Of a stretch of DNA of 64,000 bases, positions 52,920 to 61,583 are shown piece by piece. The stretch lies in assembly GCF_037071985.1 (NCBI RefSeq), contig NZ_JAXHDF010000010.1:114391-178390 (forward strand). Direction: 5' to 3'. Positions within the stretch are counted from its first letter, which is position 1, and every line of letters starts with the position of its first letter. Source of the DNA: Pseudogracilibacillus sp037071985. Its GTDB lineage: Bacteria > Bacillota > Bacilli > Bacillales > Amphibacillaceae. The notes below the pieces were generated by a model. It was not told the DNA's origin. It saw only the letters and a program-made list of their open reading frames with translations, and ran no database searches. Both the position numbers and the translations under genes were made by a program.

Positions 52920-53915
52920 ATGACAAATTCTTTTCATTACAAAGCTTCAGAGATTGTATCGATATTTGATACATTAACGTTAACACCTAGTAATCTTGAT
53001 GTCATTAAAGCCCGTGATGTATGGGAAATTTCTAAACAAGGAGAAGGAAATGTCGTGGCTGTTTTGGATACCGGAGTTGATTCAGATCATCAAAATTTAA
53101 CTCGTAATATAATTGGTGGGTACAATTTTTCAGATGATGACAAAGGGGATCCAACTATATTTGAAGATTATGCTGGGCACGGAACACATGTCGCAGGCAT
53201 TATTGCAGCCTATCAAGATAATAGTAGAGGAATTTTTGGAGTCGCCCCGAAAAGTAAATTACTCATTTTAAAAGTAATGAACCGACATGGTATGGGGTCC
53301 TACAAATCTATCACAGAAGCAATAAACTATGCAATCGACTGGAGAGGACCAAATGGTGAAAAGGTAAATGTTATCAATATGTCGCTCGGTGGTCCTGCAC
53401 CGAATGAAAAACTGCATACCGCTATTAAAAAAGCCAGACAAAAAGGGATCAGCCTCGTTGCTGCCGCTGGAAATGAAGGAGATGGTAATCCTAATTCTTT
53501 TGAACGATCCTACCCTGGATTCTATCAAGAGGTGATTCAAGTAGGTTCTGTCAATAAAGATCTGCAACCTTCTGTCTTTTCCAACAGTAACGTTAATATT
53601 GACTTCGTTGCTCCAGGAGAAAATGTGTATTCCACTCATTTAGACAATAAATTTGTAAAACTTACAGGTACTTCCATGGCTGCTCCATATATCGCCGGCT
53701 CTGTTGCCCTCATTTTAAATATGATAGAGCATGAAAATCAATCCATGATTCCTTACTTTATTTATCATTATTTACTTACCCATGCAAGAGAACTTAATTA
53801 TTCCATTCATTCAGTAGGAAATGGATTAGTTCAATTAACTTCAGCAAATAAACTCACACTTATGACTACTTACCCTCATAGCAAGTTTGGACGATCACTA
53901 AAGAAAACACACTGA
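52920..53915 (+). CDS. Intracellular subtilisin-like serine protease (Isp family)
   Basis: This S8 protease of 331 residues has no signal peptide and the full triad: Asp50 (AVLDTGVD), His87 (AGHGTHVAGI) and Ser252 (GTSMAAP), with oxyanion Asn185 (AAAGNEG). It is collinear with Bacillus IspA, including GGYNFSDDDKGD and GVAPKSKLLILKV. The short N-terminal propeptide LIPY of IspA is degenerate here (FHYKASEI), so the usual self-inhibition may differ. AAAGGAGGAGATTTAAA precedes the start. It diverges from the Thoeris effector with a 150-bp shared promoter region. Confidence 0.87.
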   Translation: MTNSFHYKASEIVSIFDTLTLTPSNLDVIKARDVWEISKQGEGNVVAVLDTGVDSDHQNLTRNIIGGYNFSDDDKGDPTIFEDYAGHGTHVAGIIAAYQDNSRGIFGVAPKSKLLILKVMNRHGMGSYKSITEAINYAIDWRGPNGEKVNVINMSLGGPAPNEKLHTAIKKARQKGISLVAAAGNEGDGNPNSFERSYPGFYQEVIQVGSVNKDLQPSVFSNSNVNIDFVAPGENVYSTHLDNKFVKLTGTSMAAPYIAGSVALILNMIEHENQSMIPYFIYHYLLTHARELNYSIHSVGNGLVQLTSANKLTLMTTYPHSKFGRSLKKTH

Positions 53916-54709
53916 TTGGCATGTATTATCACTATCAGATGCGTTAATGTATTTTTGTAATAGGTTTACTAACTAATTGCCAGAGCTTATGTGGTTAATT
54001 AGTTAGTAAACTGATTGTACAAAGGACATGCTAGTTCTGGCAAAGCGAAAAATGCTATTGGGCGAACAACAGGATGTCATGCTCTTGGCCCGTGAATAGG
54101 AATAAAGTTTTATATCCTATCTGCTGAGAAAGTTTGCCACCAAATATTTTTAAATAAAGGTTGATAATTTCACCCTTCCTCTCACTCTAGTATATAAAGG
54201 TTCTCATAAATAAATGTGCTTACCGCTAAATAAAACTCGTCAATTGGCAAGCTATTAAGGCGATATTCCAATTCTTATTTACTAAGCCTTCTTACCTTAG
54301 AAGAAAATTGTCTTTTATGAAAAGCAGCCTTCAGGAAGTAATGAACGGGTAACTAGATGACTGGAAAACTGATACAAAAAGCAGTAGAAAATTAATTTAT
54401 TTCCTATTTACAAAAGAAAGCTAAAAAATGCGTATTTATTAGAGGTAAATAGCTACAATTATTGAATTTCACTATTCTAGAAAGTAATTGTTTAACAGTT
54501 AAAACTTAGGGGAAAATACCAATAAATGTAAAGTGTATATATTACGAGCAAAAATACAAATCAATCATTTTATTAATTCGACTCAGTTGTATCGGTAATA
54601 AGAAAAAATACAATCCTCTGAGATCGGATTATTTTTTGTCACAAATAATAATTTATTAGAACCTGAGCCTTACTTTGCAGTAAAAAGTTTTAAGTAAGGG
54701 GTGAAATCA
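53916..54709. other. Long gene-free region with perfect 15-bp inverted repeat
   Basis: GTTTACTAACTAATT (53964-53978) and AATTAGTTAGTAAAC (53997-54011) form a perfect 15-bp stem with an 18-nt loop, shortly after the protease gene. No T-run follows. A short plus-strand stretch near 54023-54100 reads like protein (KGHASSGKAKNAIGRTTGCH) but is closed by stops and has no start. AATCC/GGATT plus T-run at 54616-54640 is a weak terminator-like stem. Confidence 0.4.
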
Positions 54710-55303
54710 ATGCCTAACAAAGAAAATTTTAAAAAATTTCATATAGAAAATAGATCTCAATTACAAAATGATGTAATTCAAAGTTTTCTTAAACAAGAGA
54801 AAAATGAACAATTGTTAGCTAAAGTTCTGGTTAATCCTTCTCCAACTAATATTGAGAAATTAGATAAAGAGTTTAAAGAGTATTATTTAAAACTTAAAAT
54901 CATAAAATATATTAGTAGTTTAATTCATTTTTACACAATCGATTTTGATAAGAAAAACAATCAGAGAAACCGTCGTTTTATGCTAATGCTAGATGCACCT
55001 AAATATGAGAGCGACGACAGTTCAACAAACCTTATTGATGTCCAACCTTCTAAATACACTACTGAAACGGATTACTTTGATAGTGTGCAATCCTTTCAAG
55101 AAACTATCGAAAGCTCCAAGCTGTATAATGCCTACCAAAAGTTGACAAGCAAGCAGAAAAAAGTATTAGATCTCATTTATATTCATGGATATAATACAAA
55201 CGAAATTGCACGTTTATATAAAGAGACTCCCCAAAACATTTCCAATATCCACAAACGGGCTTTAAAAAAGATTAAAGAATCTTTTGAGAAAGATCGGGGG
55301 TGA
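54710..55303 (+). CDS. Sigma-70 region 4-type factor (SigO/YvrI-like)
   Basis: This protein of about 197 residues has a C-terminal sigma region 4: LYNAYQKLTSKQKKVLDLIYIHGYNTNEIARLYKETPQNISNIHKRALKKIKESFEK. No canonical region 2 is found. The central MLMLDAPKYESDDSSTNLIDVQPS resembles the region 3/4 linker. ATG 54710 follows AAGGGGTGAAATCA, itself including an in-frame GTG at 54701. The next gene overlaps it and appears to carry region 2, so the two may form a split sigma factor like B. subtilis SigO with RsoA. Target genes are not evident. Confidence 0.7.
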   Translation: MPNKENFKKFHIENRSQLQNDVIQSFLKQEKNEQLLAKVLVNPSPTNIEKLDKEFKEYYLKLKIIKYISSLIHFYTIDFDKKNNQRNRRFMLMLDAPKYESDDSSTNLIDVQPSKYTTETDYFDSVQSFQETIESSKLYNAYQKLTSKQKKVLDLIYIHGYNTNEIARLYKETPQNISNIHKRALKKIKESFEKDRG

Positions 55304-55308
55304 GCGTT

Positions 55309-55539
55309 GTGAATCAGATTTACAGCACAAAGAAATTGGATAATATTTATGATGATAAAAATTGGGAAGAAATTTTGAGTGATTTTCAAGTGAAAATTAA
55401 CTATAACTTACGAAAAGTTCCCGCAAATGACCGGGATGACTTAGAACAAGAGATCAAGTTAAAAATAATTGAAAAAGTAAATAGTCTATTAGAAAAAAAT
55501 AACACACCCGGATTTTGGGAGTTCCTATCCGAAAAGTGA
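55309..55539 (+). CDS. RsoA-like co-sigma protein (region 2 partner)
   Basis: A 76- to 79-residue protein whose middle reads DRDDLEQEIKLKIIEKVNSLLEK, similar to the start of sigma region 2 (DDLxQEgxigL). Its size equals that of B. subtilis RsoA, the obligate partner of SigO. GTG 55309 follows GGGGGTGAGCGTT; a GTG at 55300 would overlap the upstream stop codon (GTGA) and is the alternative. The assignment is inferred from size, order and this short motif. Confidence 0.55.
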   Translation: MNQIYSTKKLDNIYDDKNWEEILSDFQVKINYNLRKVPANDRDDLEQEIKLKIIEKVNSLLEKNNTPGFWEFLSEK

Positions 55540-55570
55540 ACCAAAAAGATCTGCCCATTCATTACGATTC

Positions 55571-55602
55571 TAACCTAGATGGTGAAGCTCATCATTTAGG
55601 TT
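55571..55602 (+). terminator. Terminator of the split-sigma operon
   Basis: AACCTAGATG and CATTTAGGTT form a 10-bp stem with one wobble, followed by TTTTGTATTT, 32 bp after the last stop. Confidence 0.65.
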
Positions 55603-55674
55603 TTTGTATTTAATGCTTATTTAAAAATGTTAAAAATGCGCTTAAAGTTTTAAACTTAATTTGAATCCTATAAA

Positions 55675-56544
55675 CTATAAATTAATAATCTCCTTTATCA
55701 AATCAATCATTTTTTTAGCTCCGGGCGATAGACCTTTTAAAGATGGAGCAACTATTCCAATTGTACGATAATAATTTCCTTCTAACGGAATAACCCGAAT
55801 GTTTTCAGGCAGACTATATAAAATCAATTCCGGTAAAATACTGATCCCAAGATTTTTTTGAACCATGGAAATGATTGCAAAATCTTCAGCAATTTCATAA
55901 CGAATTTTTGGCTTGATCTGATGTTTTTTTAATACGCGCCGTACGTCTTTATCAATTGTCGATTTCGGCATAATAAACCATTCATCTTCTAGTTGATTAA
56001 AATAAATCATTTCTTGTTCAGCAAGTGGGTGTTCATCACTTAAAATACAGAGCAACCTATCTTGCTTTAACGAAATTACTTCGTCTTTTCTTTGAATTGG
56101 AAGTGGAAGAAAACCTAAATCCACTGTTCTATCCTCAATCCATTTTTCTATTTCATCGTAATCTCCTTCATATAATTTCAGTTCAATATTGGGATAGTCA
56201 ACTTCAAAACGCTTCATTATTTCAGGCAACCATTGAATGGCAACACTTGGAAACGTTCCTAACCGTACAATTCCCTTCTCTAATCCATTAATTTTATTAA
56301 CTTCCTGTATTAGCTTTTCATTTAAATTTAAAATTTCATTGATATAAATTAACACCTTCTCCCCATTGTGCGTCAATTTAATTCCAGACCGTCCTCGTGT
56401 TAATAATTCAAATCCAAATTCAGACTCCAAATTAGCTAACGCATGGCTTATAGCCGACTGACTTAATCCAATACTTTCTGCTGCTTTCGATAAAGTCCCC
56501 GATTCTACAACCGCTCTTAATACTTCATATTTATTTAATGACAT
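55675..56544 (-). CDS. LysR-type transcriptional regulator
   Basis: This 289-residue LTTR has the N-terminal helix-turn-helix (VLRAVVESGTLSKAAESIGLSQSAISHALANLESEFGFELLTR) and a CysB-like effector domain (GIVRLGTFPSVAIQWLPEIMKRF; RLLCILSDEHPLAEQ). It diverges from the ATC-hydrolase-family gene with a 141-bp intergenic region, the standard position for control of the divergent genes plus itself. The start follows GGGGATTAACGA. The ligand is unknown. Confidence 0.87.
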   Translation of the reverse strand: MSLNKYEVLRAVVESGTLSKAAESIGLSQSAISHALANLESEFGFELLTRGRSGIKLTHNGEKVLIYINEILNLNEKLIQEVNKINGLEKGIVRLGTFPSVAIQWLPEIMKRFEVDYPNIELKLYEGDYDEIEKWIEDRTVDLGFLPLPIQRKDEVISLKQDRLLCILSDEHPLAEQEMIYFNQLEDEWFIMPKSTIDKDVRRVLKKHQIKPKIRYEIAEDFAIISMVQKNLGISILPELILYSLPENIRVIPLEGNYYRTIGIVAPSLKGLSPGAKKMIDLIKEIINL

Positions 56545-56685
56545 TCGTTAATCCCCATTTATTAATTTATTTCATACTTTATATTATAAATATTCATTTG
56601 ACTTATACAAGTATCGCTACTTATAATATATCTAAAATCACAGTAACTTAATTGGTTTTATCAACTTAGAAAGTGAGGGATAAAT

Positions 56686-57393
56686 TTGAGCATTGCACAT
56701 CATGTTATTCCACCCCATTCAATGGAAATAATGACAGCTAAATTATTTAATGAAATCGAAGCAGAAGTTGTCACTAAATATAAAGAAGAAGGAAAAAAGC
56801 TCTTGCAACAAGGTGTCAAAAATTTTGGCTATAAGGATGCAGAAGACATCGCCATTCAAGCTACAAAGGAAGGCGAGAACCATAAATTATTTGACTATAT
56901 CCCGAAAAATCATAGCCAAAATTATAATTATGAAGGACTTACCTCTTTCGCCTTATTTGCAAAGCTGTTTGCCCAAATTACAAAAATCTTTATGGATACT
57001 TACGGGGCTGAAGGGGAAAAAGTTATTGAAAAAGCTGTCTGGAACTTTGGCGAAAAACGTGGAGAAGGCATCAAGCAACGGGCTCGCGTGCAAGGAAAAG
57101 ATAACACGATCGATCAATATCTAGCAAACTATGATATGGGAAGAAGCGACTTATTTAAATATGAAACGACCCATAGTCCTGAAGAAATTGAACAAACCTT
57201 TACCGTTTGTCCATTTGGGCAACAATGGGCCGACGATAATATGCATCAATATGGAATTGTTTATTGTCGAATGATTGACCCTTCTATCGCAAAAGGATTT
57301 AATGAGAATTTTAACGTCATCCATGATCAATACATTTTAAAGGAAGGGAAATGCCATTTCCGTTTTCAGTTACCAGAAGAAAAAGATAAATAA
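56686..57393 (+). CDS. L-2-amino-thiazoline-4-carboxylic acid hydrolase-family protein
   Basis: This 235-residue protein resembles the ATC hydrolase family, named for an enzyme opening a thiazoline ring towards cysteine. It has a start of SIAHHVIPPHSMEIM, the block NYDMGRSDLFKYETTHSPEEIEQTFTVCPFGQQW with conserved Cys, and VIHDQYILKEGKCHFRFQ. Two segments (YKEEGKKLLQQGVKNFGYK near 27 and YGAEGEKVIEKAVWNFGEK near 106) look like an internal duplication. The start is TTG 56686 after GAGGGATAAA. With a symporter downstream it may act on an imported heterocycle or cyclic amide; the actual substrate is unknown. Confidence 0.7.
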   Translation: MSIAHHVIPPHSMEIMTAKLFNEIEAEVVTKYKEEGKKLLQQGVKNFGYKDAEDIAIQATKEGENHKLFDYIPKNHSQNYNYEGLTSFALFAKLFAQITKIFMDTYGAEGEKVIEKAVWNFGEKRGEGIKQRARVQGKDNTIDQYLANYDMGRSDLFKYETTHSPEEIEQTFTVCPFGQQWADDNMHQYGIVYCRMIDPSIAKGFNENFNVIHDQYILKEGKCHFRFQLPEEKDK

Positions 57394-57410
57394 TCTTTTA
57401 CGATTTCATT

Positions 57411-57443
57411 TAAGTGGTTAGCTTTTTTATTAATCTAACCACT
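57411..57443 (+). terminator. Terminator/attenuator between hydrolase and symporter
   Basis: AGTGGTTAG and CTAACCACT form a 9-bp stem with a T-rich loop, followed by CTTTTGTCT. Partial read-through would lower symporter expression relative to the hydrolase. Confidence 0.65.
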
Positions 57444-57514
57444 CTTTTGTCTCATTAATCCAACTAAATTGATTTGTTTAATTAATATTCTAATAATAAA
57501 GGAGCGAGAAAACG

Positions 57515-58984
57515 ATGAACTTTACAGGTTCTACAATTGTATTTGTAGAAATTATTCTTTACCTGTTTGTCATGCTGGGAGTAGGTTTCTTTTTCAGTAG
57601 GAAGAAACTTGATCATGCCGATTTTTTTCTTGGGGGGAATAAACTGCCTGGGTGGGCACTTGCATTTTCAGAAAGAGCAACAGGTGAATCTGCTTATATG
57701 TTCCTTGGAGCAGTAGGTTTTATTTATGTAACTGGGTTATCAGGGATTTGGATCTTATCCGGAATGTTTTTTGGAATAATTTTCTCATGGTTTTTCTTAG
57801 CAAAAAGATTTATGATTGAAACAAAAAAATACAATGTCTATACATTGACTGATTATATTGCCGTAAAATTTCCGAATCATAGCAATCTCATTCGATGGCT
57901 ATCTGCAATCATTATGGTTACTTTCTTTACTTGTTATTTAGCAGCACAATTCTCGGGTGTCGGAAAAACACTTTATTCTTTCTCGGGTCTTAATATTACA
58001 ATTGGAACAATCATTATCGCAATTATCATTATTGCCTATTCTTGCATGGGTGGATTCATGTCTGTTGTGTGGACCGATACAATACAAAGCTTTCTCATGG
58101 TTGCTGCATTTATTATTGTTCCTATCGCAGGTTTTTTCGCCATCCAGCAAGCAGACTTATCTATTTCTTCTAGTTTAAGTGATATGGGAAATGGTGCAAA
58201 TAGTTGGCTTGGCGGCTTAACTGGGTTAGCTCTCGGTGCTATGTTATTTACTAATATCTCATGGTTTTTCGGATGGCTTGGTGGTCAACCACAGTTAAGT
58301 TCCAGATTCATGGCATTAAAAGATGAGAAAGATTTAAGAAACGGTCAAATTGTTGCAGTTATCTGGACATTAATCGTGTATGTTGGAGCTTTTTTAACAG
58401 CAATTTTCGCTTCTGTTTTATATAAGCAAGGAACAATTGAAGATGCAGAAATGATCTTACCTCATATGGTGTTTGATTTATTGCCACCATGGGTTGCCGG
58501 AATTATTATTGCAGGTATTTTAGCAGCCATTATGTCTACTGCTTCATCACAATTACTTGTCATTACCACCTCTGTGAGTGAAGATATCGTTCATAAAGCT
58601 ATGGGCATGAAAATTAAAAGTCGGTCATTAGTTAAACTATCTCGTATTGTCACTATTTTAAGCGGGCTTGTCGGTATTGTCGTGTCACTCGCTTCGGGTT
58701 CCATTATTTACACGATGGTAAGTTTCGCTTGGGCAGGTGTAGGAAACACTTTTTCAGCAGCTATTTTACTTATCTTCTTTTGGAAAAAAGCTTCGGGTAC
58801 TGGAATTGTTGCTACCATTATTACAGGATTTATTAGCGCTATTTTATGGTCCATTTCTCCATTGGAAGCAATTATATCTGCCAAGGCAGCAACTTTCTTC
58901 ATTTGTTTAATTGTAGGAATCGCAGTGAGTATCATATATCCAGAACGACGAGAAGAAGCATCTACACTTGCTTCTTCAAATTAA
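57515..58984 (+). CDS. Sodium/solute symporter, PutP-like (SSS family)
   Basis: This 489-residue importer has 13 membrane segments. GGNKLPGWALAFSERATGESAYMFLGAVG near the N-terminus, YSCMGGFMSVVWTDTIQSFLMVAA and AIMSTASSQLLVITTSVSEDIVHK match the proline-permease branch. It is encoded behind the hydrolase gene and is probably under the LysR regulator. The substrate may be a proline-like or heterocyclic amino acid; this is inferred only from the branch. The start follows AAAGGAGCGAGAAAACG. Confidence 0.85.
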   Translation: MNFTGSTIVFVEIILYLFVMLGVGFFFSRKKLDHADFFLGGNKLPGWALAFSERATGESAYMFLGAVGFIYVTGLSGIWILSGMFFGIIFSWFFLAKRFMIETKKYNVYTLTDYIAVKFPNHSNLIRWLSAIIMVTFFTCYLAAQFSGVGKTLYSFSGLNITIGTIIIAIIIIAYSCMGGFMSVVWTDTIQSFLMVAAFIIVPIAGFFAIQQADLSISSSLSDMGNGANSWLGGLTGLALGAMLFTNISWFFGWLGGQPQLSSRFMALKDEKDLRNGQIVAVIWTLIVYVGAFLTAIFASVLYKQGTIEDAEMILPHMVFDLLPPWVAGIIIAGILAAIMSTASSQLLVITTSVSEDIVHKAMGMKIKSRSLVKLSRIVTILSGLVGIVVSLASGSIIYTMVSFAWAGVGNTFSAAILLIFFWKKASGTGIVATIITGFISAILWSISPLEAIISAKAATFFICLIVGIAVSIIYPERREEASTLASSN

Positions 58985-58989
58985 AAACC

Positions 58990-59012
58990 CACCTCCCGAA
59001 ATTTCGGGAGGT
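58990..59012 (+). terminator. Terminator of the symporter gene
   Basis: CACCTCCCGAA and TTCGGGAGGTG make a strong GC-rich stem directly after the stop codon, followed by TTTATTG. Confidence 0.85.
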
Positions 59013-59040
59013 GTTTATTGTAAATACAAGAAAATTATTA

Positions 59041-59221
59041 CTCAACTTTCGTACAACAAATTGAGTTTAAACAGATACGTGGATTAACCCGAAAAATGCT
59101 TCCATTTGCTATCTTGACAACCTTATGATGTTAAATCTGTTTTGCACAAAAACGTAAACTGTGCAGTATTTATTAATTTCCAAAAGCTGCTTCGGAAACT
59201 TTTTAGGCTGCGAAAGTTGAG
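59041..59221. mobile_element. 181-bp MITE with 11-bp inverted ends and 6-bp target duplication
   Basis: The left end CTCAACTTTCG and right end CGAAAGTTGAG are perfect complements. Both are flanked by the direct repeat TTATTA (59035-59040 and 59222-59227). The interior has no open frame. This is the full anatomy of a non-autonomous DNA transposon. Only this copy lies in the window, so the mobilising transposase is unknown. Confidence 0.75.
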
Positions 59222-59361
59222 TTATTATATGACTTTGAGTTTTTTTAATGCAGAAAGAGAATCAAAATTCATTAGGACTTTTACAAATTGGATTATTATG
59301 AAGCAATTTCAGTAGTTTACAACCACAAAAAAAAAGCCACCACAACATGTGACAGCCAAAG

Positions 59362-59904
59362 TTAATTTTCATCATAAGCAACACAGAGAAATTTCACATC
59401 TTCCTCTGTATAATTGTACCAATAATGCTCTTTCCTCGAGTCAAACATAATCGAGTCAGTAGGATTTAAAATATATGTTTTATCATCCAATTGAACAGTT
59501 AATTGTCCTTCTAAAACATATAAAAATTCTTGTCCAGAATGTTGCATTAAGTTATCTTCATTTTGATTTGGTTTCAACACGACGAGAAGGGGAGAAAATG
59601 CAGGATTCTCCATCGATTTCGCTAAGCTTTTATAATAAATATTATGCTTTTCCATTTGTTCCGTTTCGAGTACCCCACGACGAACAATTTTCTCCTCTTC
59701 GTCTGTTTCATCAAAGAAATATCCTGGATTTACATTTAAGGCGAGCGATATCTTTTTCAATGACTCCAATGTTGCCGAAGACTTTCCACGCTCCAATTGG
59801 CTTAGAAAACTAATAGAAAAACCAGTTTTACTCGCCAAAGTTTTCAGTGTCATTTTATTTTTCTTGCGTAATGTTTTTATATTTGCACCTAATGTATCCT
59901 TCAA
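59362..59904 (-). CDS. XRE-cupin transcriptional regulator
   Basis: This 180-residue regulator has an N-terminal helix-turn-helix (LGANIKTLRKKNKMTLKTLASKTGFSISFLSQLERGKSSATLESLKKIS) and a C-terminal cupin (HSGQEFLYVLEGQLTVQLDDKTYILNPTDSIMFDSRKEHYWYN). This class usually senses small amino-acid-type ligands. TTG 59904 is taken as start since AAAGGG lies 8 nt upstream; a 13-codon extension is open but unsupported. The repeated TTGAAGTGTCACTTAA elements between brnQ and the cyclodeaminase gene are its likely targets. The N-terminal part of the regulator faces brnQ in tandem. Confidence 0.82.
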   Translation of the reverse strand: MKDTLGANIKTLRKKNKMTLKTLASKTGFSISFLSQLERGKSSATLESLKKISLALNVNPGYFFDETDEEEKIVRRGVLETEQMEKHNIYYKSLAKSMENPAFSPLLVVLKPNQNEDNLMQHSGQEFLYVLEGQLTVQLDDKTYILNPTDSIMFDSRKEHYWYNYTEEDVKFLCVAYDEN

Positions 59905-60015
59905 TCGTATTACCCTTTCTAGACTTTTAAATAAGCATATCATTTTTCCCTTGCCCTATCATCTATTAAAAACACCGAAAAGCTTACCACAGTTCAGTAT
60001 TCTTACTCCAAATCA

Positions 60016-61359
60016 TCAGTCTTGGATTGGCATGGAGCGCACTTCTGCTGACTTAGATTTCGCATAAATCAAACCGATTACCGCTCCAATTAAACCCGTC
60101 GTAATCCAACCAGCACCATTCATAAACAGAGGGATAAAAGCAAATGTCTGATCGATAAAATGAACAGCAATGCCTGCTTCTTTTAACGCATCCAATACTG
60201 CAACAAATCCAACCCCAGTAATAGTTCCAATGTAAACAGCCCGATAACCATTGAACCATCTATGTGTGAATGACAGAACGATTAGTGCAATTGAAATCGG
60301 ATACAATAACAATAAAACAGGAGAAGCTAACTCTAAAATCGTCGCTAAACCAAAGTTTGTAATGACTAAACTACCAAAAGCTAAAATATATATCCATTGT
60401 TTATACGAGTATCTCGGAAATTGTCTCTCGAAATATTCTGCAACAGAAGATAAACACGCAATATTTGTTGTAATCCCTGTTAAAAATACGATTGTTCCAA
60501 TTATAAGGAGTCCAATATTTCCAAACAGTTGCTGGGAACTCCACGCTAAAATTTCGCCACCATTTTCACCCATTCCAATCGCATCGACACTAGACGCTCC
60601 TATCCATGCCATCGATAATTGCAACAAGGCTAAACCAATAATCGTAATAATTCCTGCCTTTATAAACGTAAGTGAAACATCTTTTTCTTCTGTAATTCCC
60701 TCATTTGCAATCGCTTTAATAAAAATACCACCAAAAACAAATGCAGCAAGTACATCCATTGTATAGTATCCTTCAACAAACCCTTTTAAAAAGATATTTT
60801 CTAGATAAGGTTCTTGAGGCGCACCTATTGCCCCCATCGGTGTAATAAACGATTTTGCAATTAATATAACGAGTAATCCACCAAACACAGGCGTAATAAT
60901 TCTACCTAAACGATCAACGAATTTTCCCGGAGACATCGATAACCATACAGTCAATGCTATAAAAATGACAGAAAAAATAAACAGAAAAATGCTTGTATTC
61001 ATCCCTAAGATTGAAATGGATGGGAGAATAGATACTTCATATACAACAGAAGTAGTACGTGGGATAACATATATAGGTCCTAATGTTAAAAATAATAACA
61101 CAGAAAAAATAATCCCAAACTTCTTACCGACAAGGCCTGCTAGTTTTTCAACTGTTCCACCTGAAATCGCTAATGAAATGATCGCAAGTAAAACGAGTCC
61201 AACACCGGTGACCAAGAAACCAGCCATCGCAATCCATGTGTTTGTTCCGGCAAGTTGTCCAAGTTTTGGAGCGAAAATAATATTACCCGCCCCTAGAAAC
61301 ATTGATAAAAGCATAAGACCAATGACGAAAATTTGACTAAATGGTAAACTTTTCTTCAT
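60016..61359 (-). CDS. BrnQ-type branched-chain amino acid (LIVCS) carrier
   Basis: This sodium-coupled amino-acid importer of 447 residues has 12 membrane segments. FVIGLMLLSMFLGAGNIIFAPKLGQLAG at the N-terminus is the LIVCS hallmark, followed by GTVEKLAGLVGKKFGIIF and DVLAAFVFGGIFIKAI. ATG 61359 follows AAGAGGAAAGAAA; six extra upstream codons contain that site. Here it is divergent from cyclodeaminase and proline dehydrogenase genes and controlled by the same operators. The substrate may therefore be ornithine, proline or a related amino acid instead of leucine/isoleucine/valine; that is a guess. Confidence 0.83.
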   Translation of the reverse strand: MKKSLPFSQIFVIGLMLLSMFLGAGNIIFAPKLGQLAGTNTWIAMAGFLVTGVGLVLLAIISLAISGGTVEKLAGLVGKKFGIIFSVLLFLTLGPIYVIPRTTSVVYEVSILPSISILGMNTSIFLFIFSVIFIALTVWLSMSPGKFVDRLGRIITPVFGGLLVILIAKSFITPMGAIGAPQEPYLENIFLKGFVEGYYTMDVLAAFVFGGIFIKAIANEGITEEKDVSLTFIKAGIITIIGLALLQLSMAWIGASSVDAIGMGENGGEILAWSSQQLFGNIGLLIIGTIVFLTGITTNIACLSSVAEYFERQFPRYSYKQWIYILAFGSLVITNFGLATILELASPVLLLLYPISIALIVLSFTHRWFNGYRAVYIGTITGVGFVAVLDALKEAGIAVHFIDQTFAFIPLFMNGAGWITTGLIGAVIGLIYAKSKSAEVRSMPIQD

Positions 61360-61447
61360 TTTCTTTCCTCTTCTCATCTAAATTAGAAAGGCAACGCTTT
61401 CATTTCGAATAAAAAAATTTATATAAACCGTTAAAAGTATTTCAAAA

Positions 61448-61480
61448 TTGAAGTGTCACTTAATTGAAGTCGCACTTTAA
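61448..61480. promoter_or_regulatory. Two tandem operators downstream of the brnQ promoter
   Basis: TTGAAGTGTCACTTAA (61448-61463) and TTGAAGTCGCACTTTAA (61464-61480) abut. Both have AAGTG/CACTT-type arms and lie directly after the -10 box of brnQ, a repressor position. Confidence 0.72.
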
Positions 61481-61509
61481 TTATATAAACAGATAAATCT
61501 TGCTGTCAA
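61480..61509 (-). promoter_or_regulatory. Sigma-A promoter of brnQ
   Basis: TTGACA (61504-61509) and TATAAT (61480-61485) are separated by 18 bp on the minus strand. They point towards brnQ. Confidence 0.72.
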
Positions 61510-61545
61510 TAACAATTTTTTCATGTTAAGAAATTTTCATGAAAT

Positions 61546-61574
61546 TTGACTATTGTAACATTTGGAATTACAAT
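61546..61574 (+). promoter_or_regulatory. Sigma-A promoter of the cyclodeaminase/proline dehydrogenase operon
   Basis: TTGACT (61546-61551) and TACAAT (61569-61574) are separated by 17 bp, 55 bp before the first start codon. Confidence 0.7.
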
Positions 61575-61583
61575 AAATATAAA

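Noticed and set aside
54023..54100. Short protein-like stretch GHASSGKAKNAIGRTTGCH in the gene-free region
   Set aside because: No start, closed by stops within 25 codons, and no family recognised; it could be a gene relic but cannot be supported.
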